Counted from the stretch's first letter, positions 6,793 through 15,594 are shown. The stretch is DNA of 64,000 nucleotides from Planotetraspora silvatica (GCF_016863315.1 NZ_BOOQ01000003.1:372001-436000); one strand, 5' to 3'. Numbers and translations are program-made. The notes: generated by a model not told the origin, from the letters alone.

Positions 6793-7357
6793 AGCCGGCC
6801 TGTCGCCGGACGCGATCGTCGATCTCACGTTGCAGCTCATCGATGAGGGAGGCCCGGCCGCGGTCACTCTGCTGGCCGTGGCCTGCCGCGCCGGCGTGGC
6901 CCCGCCGTCCCTCTACAAGCACGTGCGTAATCTCGCGGAGCTCAACACGCTGGTGTCCGTACGGGTCATGGACGAGCTGGCGGACCGCTCACGTGAGGCC
7001 GTGCTCGGCCGCTCCGGAGCCCAGGCGCTGCGCGCCTTCATGAACGCCTGGCGCCACTATGTCGTGATGCACCCCGGCCGGTACGCCGCGATGATTCAGA
7101 CCTCACGGCCTGAGCTGGTCGAGGCGGGCGGGCGGCTGGTCGACATCGTGCTCGCCGTGCTTCGCTCGTACGGGCTTGAAGGCGTGGACGCCATCCATGC
7201 GACGAGATGCCTGCGTTCAGCCGTCCACGGCTTCGCCGTTCTGGAGACCACCGGCGGCTTCGGACTCCCCGTCGACCTGGACGACAGCTACGAGCTGCTG
7301 ACGCAAATGATCATTTCAGGCCTGCCGAAGTCCGCACAGGACCACGCCGACGTGTAG
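6785..7357 (+). CDS. TetR-family regulator (WHG-type C-terminus)
   Basis: 190 residues, GTG start overlapping the end of the hydrolase gene. N-terminal helix-turn-helix: VTLLAVACRAGVAPPSLYKH with VRNLAEL. C-terminal ligand domain contains RCLRSAVHGFAVLE, the WHG/TetR_C_33 signature. Likely represses the hydrolase operon through the TTAGCT dyad at 5917-5945. Confidence 0.87.
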   Translation: MPRAGLSPDAIVDLTLQLIDEGGPAAVTLLAVACRAGVAPPSLYKHVRNLAELNTLVSVRVMDELADRSREAVLGRSGAQALRAFMNAWRHYVVMHPGRYAAMIQTSRPELVEAGGRLVDIVLAVLRSYGLEGVDAIHATRCLRSAVHGFAVLETTGGFGLPVDLDDSYELLTQMIISGLPKSAQDHADV

Positions 7358-7422
7358 TGGCCCATCCGCAAGCCTGATGCGGGCTGTACGAGATCGCCCG
7401 AACATGTCCTTCCGCGCGGAGC

Positions 7423-7701
7423 CTAATTGATCGACGTGTGACCGCGCGTGGAGCCGAAGGTGTCCGCGGCGGCCTGGATCTGAGTGAGGTACCGCTTCCA
7501 TTTCTCCGCGTCGAGCATGTCGTGGTCGGACCCGCCGCGTCCGTCGATCATTTCTCGCACGATGTCCGCGTGGCCGGCATGCTGGGCGGTCTCTGCGACC
7601 ATCCGCGCCAGCAACGCCCCCAAGGTCGTGTCGCGCCGTTCCTGCGGCCAATGCGCCACCCGCCCGGGTGCGGACAAGTCGAGTTCGTCGATGGTCTGGC
7701 C
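7423..7701 (-). pseudogene. C-terminal remnant of a DinB/DUF664 protein
   Basis: After the stop of the reductase gene at 7702 the same strand and frame continues QTIDELDLSAPGRVAHW, then GALLARMVAETAQHAGHADI, VREMIDGRGGSDHDML, and stops at 7423. This is the second half of DUF664/DinB-like proteins, including the metal-site His (AQHAGHAD). The first half is missing, so the reductase gene appears to have been joined to it by deletion. Confidence 0.6.
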
Positions 7702-8295
7702 TCAGGCGGACGAATCCCGGTACGTGGCGATGACCACGCCGGTCTCCGTCGTGGTCGAGTCGGCCAACCGCAGACCGGACAGGGCCGACCCGGAGCCGGG
7801 GAACAGCAGGCGCCCCGTCCCCAGCACCAGGGGGTGGATCATCAGCACGTACTCGTCGACCAGGTGGCGGGGGAGCAGCGACTGAACCAGCCTCCCGCTG
7901 CCGAACACGACCAGGTTCTCGTTCAGTTCCTCCTTGAGCACTGCCACGGCGTCGGCGGCGTCTCCCTTGAGAAGGGTGGAGTTCTGCCAGGGCAGTGGCT
8001 CGGTCAGCGTGGTCGACGCGACGTACTTCTGGACGCGGTTCAGCGCCTCGGTGAACGGGTTCGGCTCCTGCCTTGGCCAGTAGTCCGCGAAGCGCTCGTA
8101 TGTGGTCCGGCCGAGCAGAAGGGACCATGTGCTCGACATCCGTGCGCCCATCGCCTCCTGCATGGCCGGGTCCTGACTCCGGTCGGCGGCCCAGCCGCCG
8201 TGCCGGAAGTCGTCACGACGATCCTCGTCGGGGTGTCCCGGTGCCTGCATCACACCGTCGAGCGTCAGGTGTTCGATGACGATGACCTCGCCCAT
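7702..8295 (-). CDS. RibD C-terminal/dihydrofolate-reductase-like protein
   Basis: 197 residues of the DHFR-like RibD C-terminal family (NADPH-binding oxidoreductase fold). Hallmarks: EHLTLDGVMQAPG at the start, LLLGRTTYERFADYWP, NLVVFGSGRLVQSLLPRHLV, and HPLVLGTGRLLFP. Strong ribosome site AAGGAGA before ATG 8295. Physiological substrate unknown. A paralogue lies at 13189-13752; such genes are often controlled by SnoaL-type ECF sigma factors, one of which lies beside the paralogue. Confidence 0.88.
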   Translation of the reverse strand: MGEVIVIEHLTLDGVMQAPGHPDEDRRDDFRHGGWAADRSQDPAMQEAMGARMSSTWSLLLGRTTYERFADYWPRQEPNPFTEALNRVQKYVASTTLTEPLPWQNSTLLKGDAADAVAVLKEELNENLVVFGSGRLVQSLLPRHLVDEYVLMIHPLVLGTGRLLFPGSGSALSGLRLADSTTTETGVVIATYRDSSA

Positions 8296-8379
8296 GCTGT
8301 CTCTCCTTCAGCCGGCCGCCGGCTCGTCCGGCGTTCTCGCCATCTACACGAACGGCCGGTCGGCGAATCGACGGGGCGG

Positions 8380-8949
8380 TCATCCGATGACAAGGCCGAG
8401 AAGTCCGAGGAACACGGCTCCGCCGAGGAGTCCGAGGACGGTGCCGAGGGGGGAGACTCTGTGCCGGCGGGCGAATGACACGGCGGCCGCGGAGAAGAGC
8501 GCTCCGGGCACTCCCCAGATCAGCCAGGCGGCGCCGAAGTTGAACCAGCCCTCCGCGGACATGTTGCTGATGCCCTTGCCGAAAGGCTCCACGAGCCCGG
8601 TGAGGACGGCGGCCTTCACCGCCGTCTCAGCGATCGGGTAGAGCAACTGCACCGCTGCGGCTCCCCACAGGCCGGTCGCGACCAGCCAGTTCGGCAGGCG
8701 TCGCCCCCAGGCCTGTACCGAGGCCAGGGCGATGGCGACGGTGAGTAGTCGCAGGCCCGTCGCCATCAGGGCGATCTCTCCTCCCTCGTCGAGAGGCACC
8801 CCGTTGATCAGCTGGTTGTAGCCCGTTGCGATCAGGACGATGGCGCAGAAGGCGCCGATCCAGCCTGCGGCCCAGTAGGCGGGCCATGAAGCGGCCGCCC
8901 GCGGCGGCGCGGAGTCGATACCGGTTGCGGGTAGGGCCACGGTGGTCAT
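8380..8949 (-). CDS. Four-helix membrane protein
   Basis: 189-residue integral membrane protein of unknown function. Start at 8949 has AGGAGG four bases upstream; an earlier ATG at 8964 lacks this. Hydrophobic spans at about residues 28-50 (WIGAFCAIVLIATGY), 66-85, 95-115 and 150-185. The segment between spans three and four (GLVEPFGKGISNMSAEGWFN) is probably extracellular or loop. Third gene of a likely TetR-YciI-membrane-protein run on the minus strand. Confidence 0.75.
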   Translation of the reverse strand: MTTVALPATGIDSAPPRAAASWPAYWAAGWIGAFCAIVLIATGYNQLINGVPLDEGGEIALMATGLRLLTVAIALASVQAWGRRLPNWLVATGLWGAAAVQLLYPIAETAVKAAVLTGLVEPFGKGISNMSAEGWFNFGAAWLIWGVPGALFSAAAVSFARRHRVSPLGTVLGLLGGAVFLGLLGLVIG

Positions 8950-9007
8950 GAGGCCTCCTGTCATCAGCCGAGGCCTTCAGATTGCCGTGGTTCGGGCGGG
9001 CGCTGTA

Positions 9008-9340
9008 TCAGGCGAGACCCGGAGTCGTCCCTGAGCTCTCCCTCACCGGTGGTCTGGGTCGGCGTCCGTCGAGGCGGATCGTCCATGGTTCGATCGCGTC
9101 GATCCGCAGGTGGCTGTCACTCCACGGATCGCGGCCGAGTATCGCCCTGACGGCCTCCTCCGACTCCACCTCCATGGCGAGCACGACGCGCATGTCGTCG
9201 AGTGGGCCGCCCAACACGATGATCCCCTCGTCGACCTGCATGTCCATGTACGCCGCATGCGTGAGCCACTCGGTCTGTTCTTCCATGGGCCGGGCGGCAT
9301 TCCACTGCGGGCCGGTGCGCGACAGATGGGCGAGGAACAT
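9008..9340 (-). CDS. YciI-like protein
   Basis: 110 residues of the YciI/YCII dimeric ferredoxin-like family: FLAHLSRTGPQW at the start, LTHAAYMDMQVDEGIIVLGG, then DPWSDSHLRIDAIEPWTI. Some family members are dehydrochlorinases or hydrolases with a His-Asp pair; here the His of LTHAAYMD and Asp of DPW are present. Twelve bases after the TetR gene end, so likely co-transcribed. Confidence 0.85.
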   Translation of the reverse strand: MFLAHLSRTGPQWNAARPMEEQTEWLTHAAYMDMQVDEGIIVLGGPLDDMRVVLAMEVESEEAVRAILGRDPWSDSHLRIDAIEPWTIRLDGRRPRPPVRESSGTTPGLA

Positions 9341-9352
9341 GGCCCCGTCCTA

Positions 9353-10027
9353 TCACCGTGGCCTGACACTTTCGACTCCCACGGCGGCCGAACCCTGTTC
9401 GCCGGCGCCGTAGCGTAGTCCGTCGATGAGGAGCGCGACCATGCGCTGGCTGTACGCGACTCCCTCGTCCGTCACGGGCATGGACAGGTTGGCGACGGCG
9501 TACAGGAGGTCCTGGGGGCTGATCTCGGCACGGATCTCGCCACTCGCCGTCGCGGCTTCGAGCAGTGACCCGAGGGTGGGTCCGAGTCGCCGCATGAAGT
9601 AGCCGGGCAGGGCGTCGAACGCTGGGTCGCCTGAGTGAAGGGCTGTGGCGAGTCCTCGCTTGGTCGCGAGGAACTCGGTGTACCGGTGGAGCCACTTCGC
9701 GAGTGCCACTACTGGCGCGTGCGCTGCGGTCAGCGCCGGGGCCGCGTCGGCGCAGGCATCCACCTCGCGCTGAAACACGGCCTTGACCAGGTCTGAGCGC
9801 TGCGGGAAGTGCCGGTACAGCGTTCCGACTCCGACGCCGGCCAGATCAGCGATCTCTTTCGCGGGCGCGTCCACGCCCGACGTGGCGAAGACGGCCTTCG
9901 CTGCTTCAAGCAAGGAGTCGATGTTGCGTTGCGCGTCGGCGCGCAGGCGGCGCGGCGCGCGTTCGAGTGCGCCCGGACCCGCCGAGCCGGTCGAGCCGAC
10001 TCCGGTCGGCGTCGTGTTCTCCGTCAC
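9353..10027 (-). CDS. TetR-family regulator
   Basis: 224 residues. GTG 10027 is preferred, preceded by GAAGGGG; upstream frame to 10126 runs through the operator region. Helix-turn-helix visible in AKEIADLAGVGVGTLYRHFP followed by QRSDLVKAV. The C-terminal ligand domain is of the common actinobacterial type (SBP-like, ends ALLIDGLRYG). Divergent from an aldo/keto reductase over two palindromes, so it probably controls both directions. Confidence 0.88.
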   Translation of the reverse strand: MTENTTPTGVGSTGSAGPGALERAPRRLRADAQRNIDSLLEAAKAVFATSGVDAPAKEIADLAGVGVGTLYRHFPQRSDLVKAVFQREVDACADAAPALTAAHAPVVALAKWLHRYTEFLATKRGLATALHSGDPAFDALPGYFMRRLGPTLGSLLEAATASGEIRAEISPQDLLYAVANLSMPVTDEGVAYSQRMVALLIDGLRYGAGEQGSAAVGVESVRPR

Positions 10028-10040
10028 AACACCCCTTCGC

Positions 10041-10086
10041 TTGCTTAACCGGAAAGGTTTTCCGTATAGTTCTGGAAAGGCGTTCC
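10041..10086. promoter_or_regulatory. Divergent promoter with two TetR-type operators
   Basis: Two inverted repeats: GGAAA-GGT-TTTCC at 10051-10063 and GGAA-AGGCG-TTCC at 10074-10086, centres 23 bp apart (about two helical turns). Between them is TATAGT (10065-10070), a good -10 for the plus-strand reductase, with TTGCTT at 10041-10046 as -35 (18-base spacer). Binding of the adjacent TetR protein would block the promoter (inference). Confidence 0.6.
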
Positions 10087-10161
10087 GCTTCGATTCAGGG
10101 TACGGCACCGGCAGGGCGCGCACCACCTCGACACCTCGACCTCAAGCTCAGGAGAAACCGT

Positions 10162-11187
10162 ATGCAGTACCGGACACTCGGCCGGACCGGCATCAAGGTC
10201 AGTCCCTACGCGCTCGGCGCGATGATGTTCGGGGCCATCGGCAACCCCGACCACGACGACGCGATCCGCATCATCCACAGAGCGCTGGATGCAGGGATCA
10301 ACTTCGTCGACACCGCCGACGTGTACTCCCGCGGCGAGTCGGAAGAGATCGTGGGAAAGGCGCTCAAGGGGCGTCGCGACCACGTCGTCCTTGCGACCAA
10401 GCTGCATCTCCCGATGGGCGATGATCCCAATCAGCGAGGCAACTCGAGGCGCTGGATCATGACCGCGGTCGAGAACTCGCTGCGTCGCTTGCAGACCGAC
10501 CACATCGACCTCTACCAAATCCACCGGCCCGACCCCGACACCGACATCGAGGACACGCTTTCCGCGCTTTCGGACCTGATCCACAGCGGCAAGGTCCGGG
10601 TGATCGGGTCGTCCACGATGCCCGCCTCCGACATCGTCGAAGCCCAGTGGGTGTCCGAGCGACGCCGCCTGGAACGGTTCCGCACCGAACAACCGACCTA
10701 CTCGATACTCAACCGCGGCATCGAAACCGAAGTGCTGCCCGTCGCGCAACGCTACGGGATGGGCACGCTGGTATGGAGCCCGCTCGCGAAGGGAATGCTC
10801 ACCGGACGCATCCGCAAGGGCCGGCAGACCGACCTTCGCCGAGCCGCCCTCATCACGAGCTTCAGTGACGAGCGTCGGCTCGACGCCGTCGAACAGCTCA
10901 TTCCGCTCGCCGAAAAAGCAGGCTTGCCGATGACGCATCTCGCGATGGCATTCGCGATCGCCCATCCCGGCGTGACCAGCGCGATCATCGGGCCGCGCAC
11001 GATGGAGCAACTCGACGACCTGCTCGCCGGTGTCGACGTCACGCTCACCGACGAGATCCTCGACCAGATCGACGAGATCGTCCCACCCGGCACCGACGTC
11101 GGCAGACCCGACCAGTCCGCCTACCTGCCTCCAGCCCTCCGGAGTCCGAACCTCCGCCGCCGACCCGTCGGTGAACGCGCCGCCTGA
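10162..11187 (+). CDS. Aldo/keto reductase
   Basis: 341-residue NADPH-dependent aldo/keto reductase, TIM barrel. ATG 10162 follows AGGAGA. Catalytic tetrad visible: Asp and Tyr in FVDTADVYSRGESE, Lys in VVLATKLH and His in YQIHRPDPDTD; NADPH-binding region SAIIGPRTMEQL near the C-terminus. The frame extends upstream to 9967 but that part covers the operators. Divergent from and probably repressed by the TetR gene. Confidence 0.93.
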   Translation: MQYRTLGRTGIKVSPYALGAMMFGAIGNPDHDDAIRIIHRALDAGINFVDTADVYSRGESEEIVGKALKGRRDHVVLATKLHLPMGDDPNQRGNSRRWIMTAVENSLRRLQTDHIDLYQIHRPDPDTDIEDTLSALSDLIHSGKVRVIGSSTMPASDIVEAQWVSERRRLERFRTEQPTYSILNRGIETEVLPVAQRYGMGTLVWSPLAKGMLTGRIRKGRQTDLRRAALITSFSDERRLDAVEQLIPLAEKAGLPMTHLAMAFAIAHPGVTSAIIGPRTMEQLDDLLAGVDVTLTDEILDQIDEIVPPGTDVGRPDQSAYLPPALRSPNLRRRPVGERAA

Positions 11188-11229
11188 CCGCGGAACGTTC
11201 GCGGAGTTCGGTGCGAGCCGCGGGCGGGA

Positions 11230-12300
11230 TCACCCACCGGGTACCGGCCGCCGCCACGGGCGCGAAACTCTGGGCTGATCGGCGGGCTCCTCGGCTGACG
11301 GGCCGACGCGCAGCACGACGCGTCCCCGGTATCGGTGGGCCTCGCCCTCGGCGGCGGCCTCCATGTCCTCGTGCGCCTCGCGGGCCTGTCCCAGCGGCAG
11401 GACCGTGGTGTCCAGGCGGAGGCCGTCGCGAGGCAGCCACCGGTTGATCCAGACGGCGGCCTCGGCCAGTTCCGCAGTCGTCGCCAGGCTGATCGCGAAG
11501 CCGACCACGGACTGGTCGTGGACGTAGAGCCGGCCGACGTCGAGGGAATCTCCGCCCGGCGTGCTCGCCAGTCCGGCCATCACCAGGACGCGTCCCCGGT
11601 CGGCGAGCGCGTCGACCGCGGCGCCGACGGAGCCGCGCCCGGTCGTGTCGCAGTAGACGTCCACGCCCCGCGGGGCCCGTCCGCGCAGGACGGCGACCGG
11701 GTCGGCCGCGGTGGAGTCGATCACCTCGTCGGCGCCCAGCCCGGCGCAGTAATCGGTGTTGCGGGGACCGCGGGCGGCGGTGATCACGCGGACGCCGAGG
11801 TCCTTGGCCATCCGGATGAGGCATGTTCCGACGGCTCCGTTGCCGCCGGCCACGAACAGGGTCTCCCCGGAGCGCATCCGGGCGTGGTGGACCAGGCCCG
11901 TGTAGGCGGTGGCGGCCGGATGCAGTACGGCGACGGCGTCGAGCGGATCCACCCCGTCGGGCAGTCGGTAGAGCCGGTCGGCGGGCACGCACGCGAGTTC
12001 CGCCGAGGCGCCCTGGCGCCCGCCGTACCCGAGACTGTTGGACCAGACGCGGGCGCCAGGCGCGAGCCCGGAGGCGCCGGGGTCGGCCACCTCGCCGACG
12101 AGGTCGCGGCCGAGCACGAGCGGCAGGGGGATCGGCGTCTGGTAAGCGCCGGAGCGCACGAACGCGTCCACCCGGTTGACGGCCGTCGCGGTTACCCGGA
12201 CCAGGACCTCGTCGGAGCCGGGCACCGGGTCGGGGAGCTCGCCGTACCGGATCGATGACGCAGGGCCGCGCTGTTCGACGTAAGCGGCACGGATGGTCAT
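11230..12300 (-). CDS. Zinc-independent quinone-reductase-like MDR protein
   Basis: 356-residue medium-chain dehydrogenase/reductase of the quinone oxidoreductase type. GroES-like N-terminal domain (VTATAVNRVDAFVRSG, PLVLGRDLVGEV) and Rossmann domain with FVAGGNGAVGTCLIRMAK. No structural zinc cysteine cluster is present, so NADPH:quinone or enone reductase activity is likelier than alcohol dehydrogenase. ATG 12300 has AAGGAGG upstream; longer frames to 12411 are unlikely. Confidence 0.88.
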   Translation of the reverse strand: MTIRAAYVEQRGPASSIRYGELPDPVPGSDEVLVRVTATAVNRVDAFVRSGAYQTPIPLPLVLGRDLVGEVADPGASGLAPGARVWSNSLGYGGRQGASAELACVPADRLYRLPDGVDPLDAVAVLHPAATAYTGLVHHARMRSGETLFVAGGNGAVGTCLIRMAKDLGVRVITAARGPRNTDYCAGLGADEVIDSTAADPVAVLRGRAPRGVDVYCDTTGRGSVGAAVDALADRGRVLVMAGLASTPGGDSLDVGRLYVHDQSVVGFAISLATTAELAEAAVWINRWLPRDGLRLDTTVLPLGQAREAHEDMEAAAEGEAHRYRGRVVLRVGPSAEEPADQPRVSRPWRRPVPGG

Positions 12301-12642
12301 CGCCTCCTTCGTTGATCTTCCCGTCGGACGAGGTGTGAGGCCGTATCCGGCCGTCAGCTGAGTCAAATGACTTATGTCGCACCTGGTGCGGGCGTTCCCC
12401 AGATTAGTCATCCGCCTCTATCCGGCGCCTCCTTCGGCACATAGGTTCGAGCCGGTTGGTGATCTTAGAGGGCGCGGCTCCAAGGAGCCTGCCCCGGCCG
12501 TCAACGGAGATCGGCTCAAGGCTGCACGAACCAGGTGTCCACGCCCCGGGGAGAAGCCCGCGATCAGCGAGGTAGCTGCCGACCCATCCGCGGCACAGCT
12601 GTCCATCTCGAAGACACCTGCACCCCAACAGGACGGAGCATA
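12301..12642. other. 342-bp divergent intergenic region
   Basis: Holds no gene. It carries the ribosome sites of both flanking genes and a dyad AGTCA-AA-TGACT at 12361-12372, whose minus-strand reading TTGACT could serve as -35 for the quinone-reductase gene; no convincing -10 box was found at the right spacing. Confidence 0.4.
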
Positions 12643-13140
12643 ATGATCATGAGAGCAATCGCAGCAACCAGTATCGCGGCAGCCTGCTTAATGGGAGTCG
12701 CCACGCTGGGCGTGTCACACGCGCAGGCCGCATCCACATGCAAGTCCAGCAGTAAGAGCTTCAACCTCCCTGGCAAGGCCGATCAGTCGATGACCATCAA
12801 CCTGTGCGTCAGCCGTACCGGCCCCGGCGGCCGGCCGCGCGCCTACGCAGATGTGAAGTGGGGCAGTTGGGATACCGCGGCAAGTCGCAAGCGCTTCAAC
12901 TCGATCAAGGTTCAGCTGCGCCTGGAACGCTATGACGTGAGCAAGGGAAGCCTGACGCATGATCTTGCCAAATCGCTCAACGCCCACGCCGACGGCTCCA
13001 GCCCCTATATCTACCTCGTGGACACGACCAGCACCCTGCGCGGGGGCTGGAGCGCCGACGCGACGGTGACCTACGACATCGCCGACGACGGCAAGTCCCC
13101 TGCCACCTGGGACGTCACCGGCTCGCCCGTCATTTCCTGA
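12643..13140 (+). CDS. Small secreted protein
   Basis: 165 residues, unrecognised. Sec signal peptide of about 29 residues (MIMRAIAATSIAAACLMGVA ... SHAQA, cleavage before ASTCKS). The mature part has two cysteines (STCKSS and NLCVS) that could form one disulfide, and alternating polar/hydrophobic strands suggesting a beta-rich domain. GGAG lies four bases before ATG 12643; ATG 12649 is an alternative start. Ends in a hairpin shared with the convergent gene. Confidence 0.75.
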   Translation: MIMRAIAATSIAAACLMGVATLGVSHAQAASTCKSSSKSFNLPGKADQSMTINLCVSRTGPGGRPRAYADVKWGSWDTAASRKRFNSIKVQLRLERYDVSKGSLTHDLAKSLNAHADGSSPYIYLVDTTSTLRGGWSADATVTYDIADDGKSPATWDVTGSPVIS

Positions 13141-13164
13141 CGGGCCCGATTCCTGACGACGGTC

Positions 13165-13200
13165 GATGCAACGTGAGGAACAGGGGCCTCACGTTGCATC
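13165..13200. terminator. Bidirectional terminator hairpin
   Basis: 14-bp perfect stem GATGCAACGTGAGG (13165-13178) and 13187-13200, 8-base loop, between two convergent genes. The stop codon of the minus-strand reductase lies inside the stem. Confidence 0.75.
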
Positions 13201-13752
13201 GTGTGTCCTCCTGTATCGCGCGAGCACGGCGGCGCCGACGCGCTCGGCCGACAGGCACTCCAGGTACGCGGGCGGGCTGCCGGCGGGGAAGAGCCGCTCG
13301 CCGGTGCCGAGGATCGTGGGGAAGGTCAGGAGCCGGTACTCGTCGATCAGGTCCGCGGCCATGAGCGCCCGCACGACGCTGAGGCTCCCCGTGATGATCA
13401 CATCACGGTGCTCACGCTTGACGGCGTCGAGAAGGTCGCCGTCGATGACCCGCGAGTTCGCCCATGCCGAGGTGTCGGTCGGCGTACGGGAGGCGACCAG
13501 CTTCGGTACGGCGTTCATCCGAACGGAGAACGGGTCGTCGCGCACCGGCCAGAGCCGGGAGAACAGCTGCCATGTCGTGCGCCCCAGCAGCATGATCCCG
13601 TCGTCCAGCACGCTGCCCAGCCGGAACTTGTCCCCGGCGACCGTCTCGGGACCGTGCCGGAACGCCCAGCCGCCGGTCGGCGTGCCCCCGCGCCCGTCCG
13701 GGTCGGACACGATCCCGTCCAGGGTGATGAACTCAATGACGATGACGCTCAC
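13189..13752 (-). CDS. RibD C-terminal/dihydrofolate-reductase-like protein
   Basis: 187 residues, paralogue family of the protein at 7702-8295. Marks: VIEFITLDGIVSDPDGRGG, GIMLLGRTTWQLFSRLWP, DVIITGSLSVVRALMAADLI, FPTILGTGERLFP. GTG start at 13752 with AAAGGG upstream. Located just downstream of the SnoaL-type ECF sigma gene on the same strand (57-bp gap), which suggests the sigma factor controls it (inference). Confidence 0.88.
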   Translation of the reverse strand: MSVIVIEFITLDGIVSDPDGRGGTPTGGWAFRHGPETVAGDKFRLGSVLDDGIMLLGRTTWQLFSRLWPVRDDPFSVRMNAVPKLVASRTPTDTSAWANSRVIDGDLLDAVKREHRDVIITGSLSVVRALMAADLIDEYRLLTFPTILGTGERLFPAGSPPAYLECLSAERVGAAVLARYRRTHDAT

Positions 13753-13808
13753 GATGGATGCCCTTTCGATCGATGCTCACCTGTACGTACCGGCGGCATC
13801 GGCCGGAC

Positions 13809-14747
13809 TCATCGCGCCTGGCGAAACTCGTCGAAGGAAATCCGCTTGGGCAGGTCGAAGGCGTCGAAGACGGCTGGATCAGCGAACACGACGTTGCGCG
13901 CGACGCGGCCACCGGTGATCGTGAAGACCTGCAGAGTGTGCAGCCGATGCCCCCCGCCGAGCTCCGGCGCGTACGCGGCGAGTGCGGGCTGTCCGTTCGC
14001 GGTGAGAGGCCGCATACCCCAGCCCGTCCCGCGCATCTCGAAAACGCGGCGTATGAACAGGCCATAGTCGCGGCTGCCCCGGTACCACAGTGGCACCGGC
14101 GGCATCTCCAGGACCGCATCGTCTGTGAGAAGCCGTACGAGTGCGGGGACGTCGGCCGCCTCGAACGCCCGCACATACCGTTGGATCACCGCGCGCACCT
14201 CGGGATCGTCCGGCTCGGCGACCTCCCCCATGTCACCCAGGTCCGCCACGGCGGCGCGGGCTCGCTGCAACGCGCTGTTGACGGCCGGGACCGTGGTGCG
14301 CAGTTGGGCGGCGACTTCGGCGGCGCTGAACTCCAGCACCTCGCGGAGCACGAGTACGGCTCGCTGCCGCGGCGGCAGGACCTGCATCGCCGCCACCAGT
14401 GCGAGCCGCATGCCGGCCCGCACCCCTGTGTCGAACCGTACGTCGGGAAACGGTTGTAACCAGGGGATGTCGAAGGTCGGTGTGAGCGGTGCCCCGGGGT
14501 CGTCGTTCGGCGCGCCCAGCCCGGACGGCAACGGACGTCGTGCTCGTCCCTCCAGCGCGGTCAGGCAGGCGTTGGTCGCGATCCGGTAGAGCCAGGTCCG
14601 TACGGACGCGCGCGTGTAGTCGTACCGGTCACGGGCCTTCCATGCCCGCAGCATCGTCTCTTGGACCAGGTCCTCGGCCTCATGGAACGAGCCCAGCATC
14701 CGGTAGCAGTAAGCCACCAGCTCACCCCGGTAAGGCTCGAAGTCCAC
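13809..14747 (-). CDS. ECF sigma factor with C-terminal SnoaL-like domain
   Basis: 312 residues. Region 2: YRMLGSFHEAEDLVQETMLR and AWKARDRYD; region 4: LPPRQRAVLVLREVLEFSAA and EVAAQLRTTVPAVNSALQRA. After about residue 195 follows a SnoaL-like NTF2-fold domain (VRLLTDDAVLEMPPVPLW ... GWGMRPLTANGQPALAAY). This is the SigX5/TIGR02960-type of ECF sigma, in which the C-terminal domain, not a classic anti-sigma, regulates activity. GTG 14747 is the first start in frame. No anti-sigma gene adjoins it. Confidence 0.9.
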   Translation of the reverse strand: MDFEPYRGELVAYCYRMLGSFHEAEDLVQETMLRAWKARDRYDYTRASVRTWLYRIATNACLTALEGRARRPLPSGLGAPNDDPGAPLTPTFDIPWLQPFPDVRFDTGVRAGMRLALVAAMQVLPPRQRAVLVLREVLEFSAAEVAAQLRTTVPAVNSALQRARAAVADLGDMGEVAEPDDPEVRAVIQRYVRAFEAADVPALVRLLTDDAVLEMPPVPLWYRGSRDYGLFIRRVFEMRGTGWGMRPLTANGQPALAAYAPELGGGHRLHTLQVFTITGGRVARNVVFADPAVFDAFDLPKRISFDEFRQAR

Positions 14748-14803
14748 GGATCCATCATGGTGTACGGCTCCGGCAGGTCGAGACGCGGTACTGAGGGGGA
14801 GGG

Positions 14804-15517
14804 CTACAGCGGGGCCAAGCTCCGCGAGGCCGCCAGTGCCGCAGAGGCCGAGGCGAACGCGGTGATGATCGGGTGCGGCCGGGTGCCGTCCCCGGCCAGT
14901 TCAGGCTGAAAGAGCGTGGCAAGGAAGAAGGGGTGGCCGGGTAGTTCGAGCACTCGGACGGCGCCGGCGTCATCTCGACCGGTGAAGCTGAGACCGCCCT
15001 CCTCCAGCACGGACAGGTAGTCCGGGTTGAGGCCGAAGGAGCAGGCGTACTTCTCCACCGTCCTTTCGGCGCCGATTGTCTTCTCTGCCAGCGAGCCGGG
15101 CGCCAGCCGTACCCCCTCCTCGTGGCCGGCGAGCGAGCAGGCCAACGGCAGCAGGAGGAAGTCCTCGGCGCCCGGATCATTCTCGGCGTGCGCGACCGGC
15201 AGGTGGAGAACGTTGCGCGCGAACTCGAGCAGGGTGTGCTGGAAACCGCCGCAGGTGCCGAGAAACGGGGTCTTGGACTCGCGGGCGGTGCGAGCGGCGT
15301 TCACGGCACCCGCCTCGCTGCGGTACGGACTGCCGGGCAGCATCCAGATGCCGTCGAACCCCTCCAGATTCTCGACCTCGGTCGTGGGGATCCAGTAGGC
15401 GTCCAGCGTCAGCCCGTCGCGCTCGTGGAGCGCCCCAAGGATTGACGGGATGCGCGCATGGGCTTGGACATTGGGGGATCTGTCGCCCACCAGCGCGATT
15501 CTCGCGGTCGTCGTCAT
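14804..15517 (-). CDS. Class I glutamine-amidotransferase-like protein
   Basis: 237 residues resembling the C-terminal glutaminase domain of CTP synthase but stand-alone. Nucleophile region PFLGTCGGFQHTLLEFARNV, C-terminal LPGHPFFLATLFQPEL with the catalytic His-Phe-Gln-Pro-Glu-like segment (HPFF..TLFQPE). The synthetase domain is absent, so glutamine hydrolysis with an unknown acceptor, or glutamine sensing, are both possible. ATG 15517 chosen (AAGGA eight bases upstream). Divergent from a LysR gene. Confidence 0.8.
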   Translation of the reverse strand: MTTTARIALVGDRSPNVQAHARIPSILGALHERDGLTLDAYWIPTTEVENLEGFDGIWMLPGSPYRSEAGAVNAARTARESKTPFLGTCGGFQHTLLEFARNVLHLPVAHAENDPGAEDFLLLPLACSLAGHEEGVRLAPGSLAEKTIGAERTVEKYACSFGLNPDYLSVLEEGGLSFTGRDDAGAVRVLELPGHPFFLATLFQPELAGDGTRPHPIITAFASASAALAASRSLAPL

Positions 15518-15594
15518 GCCTTTCATCCTTGCCGCGCGACGAGGTAAGCGCCAACGATGATTGCTGCATGGCCAATAAGCGATACTGATGCACC

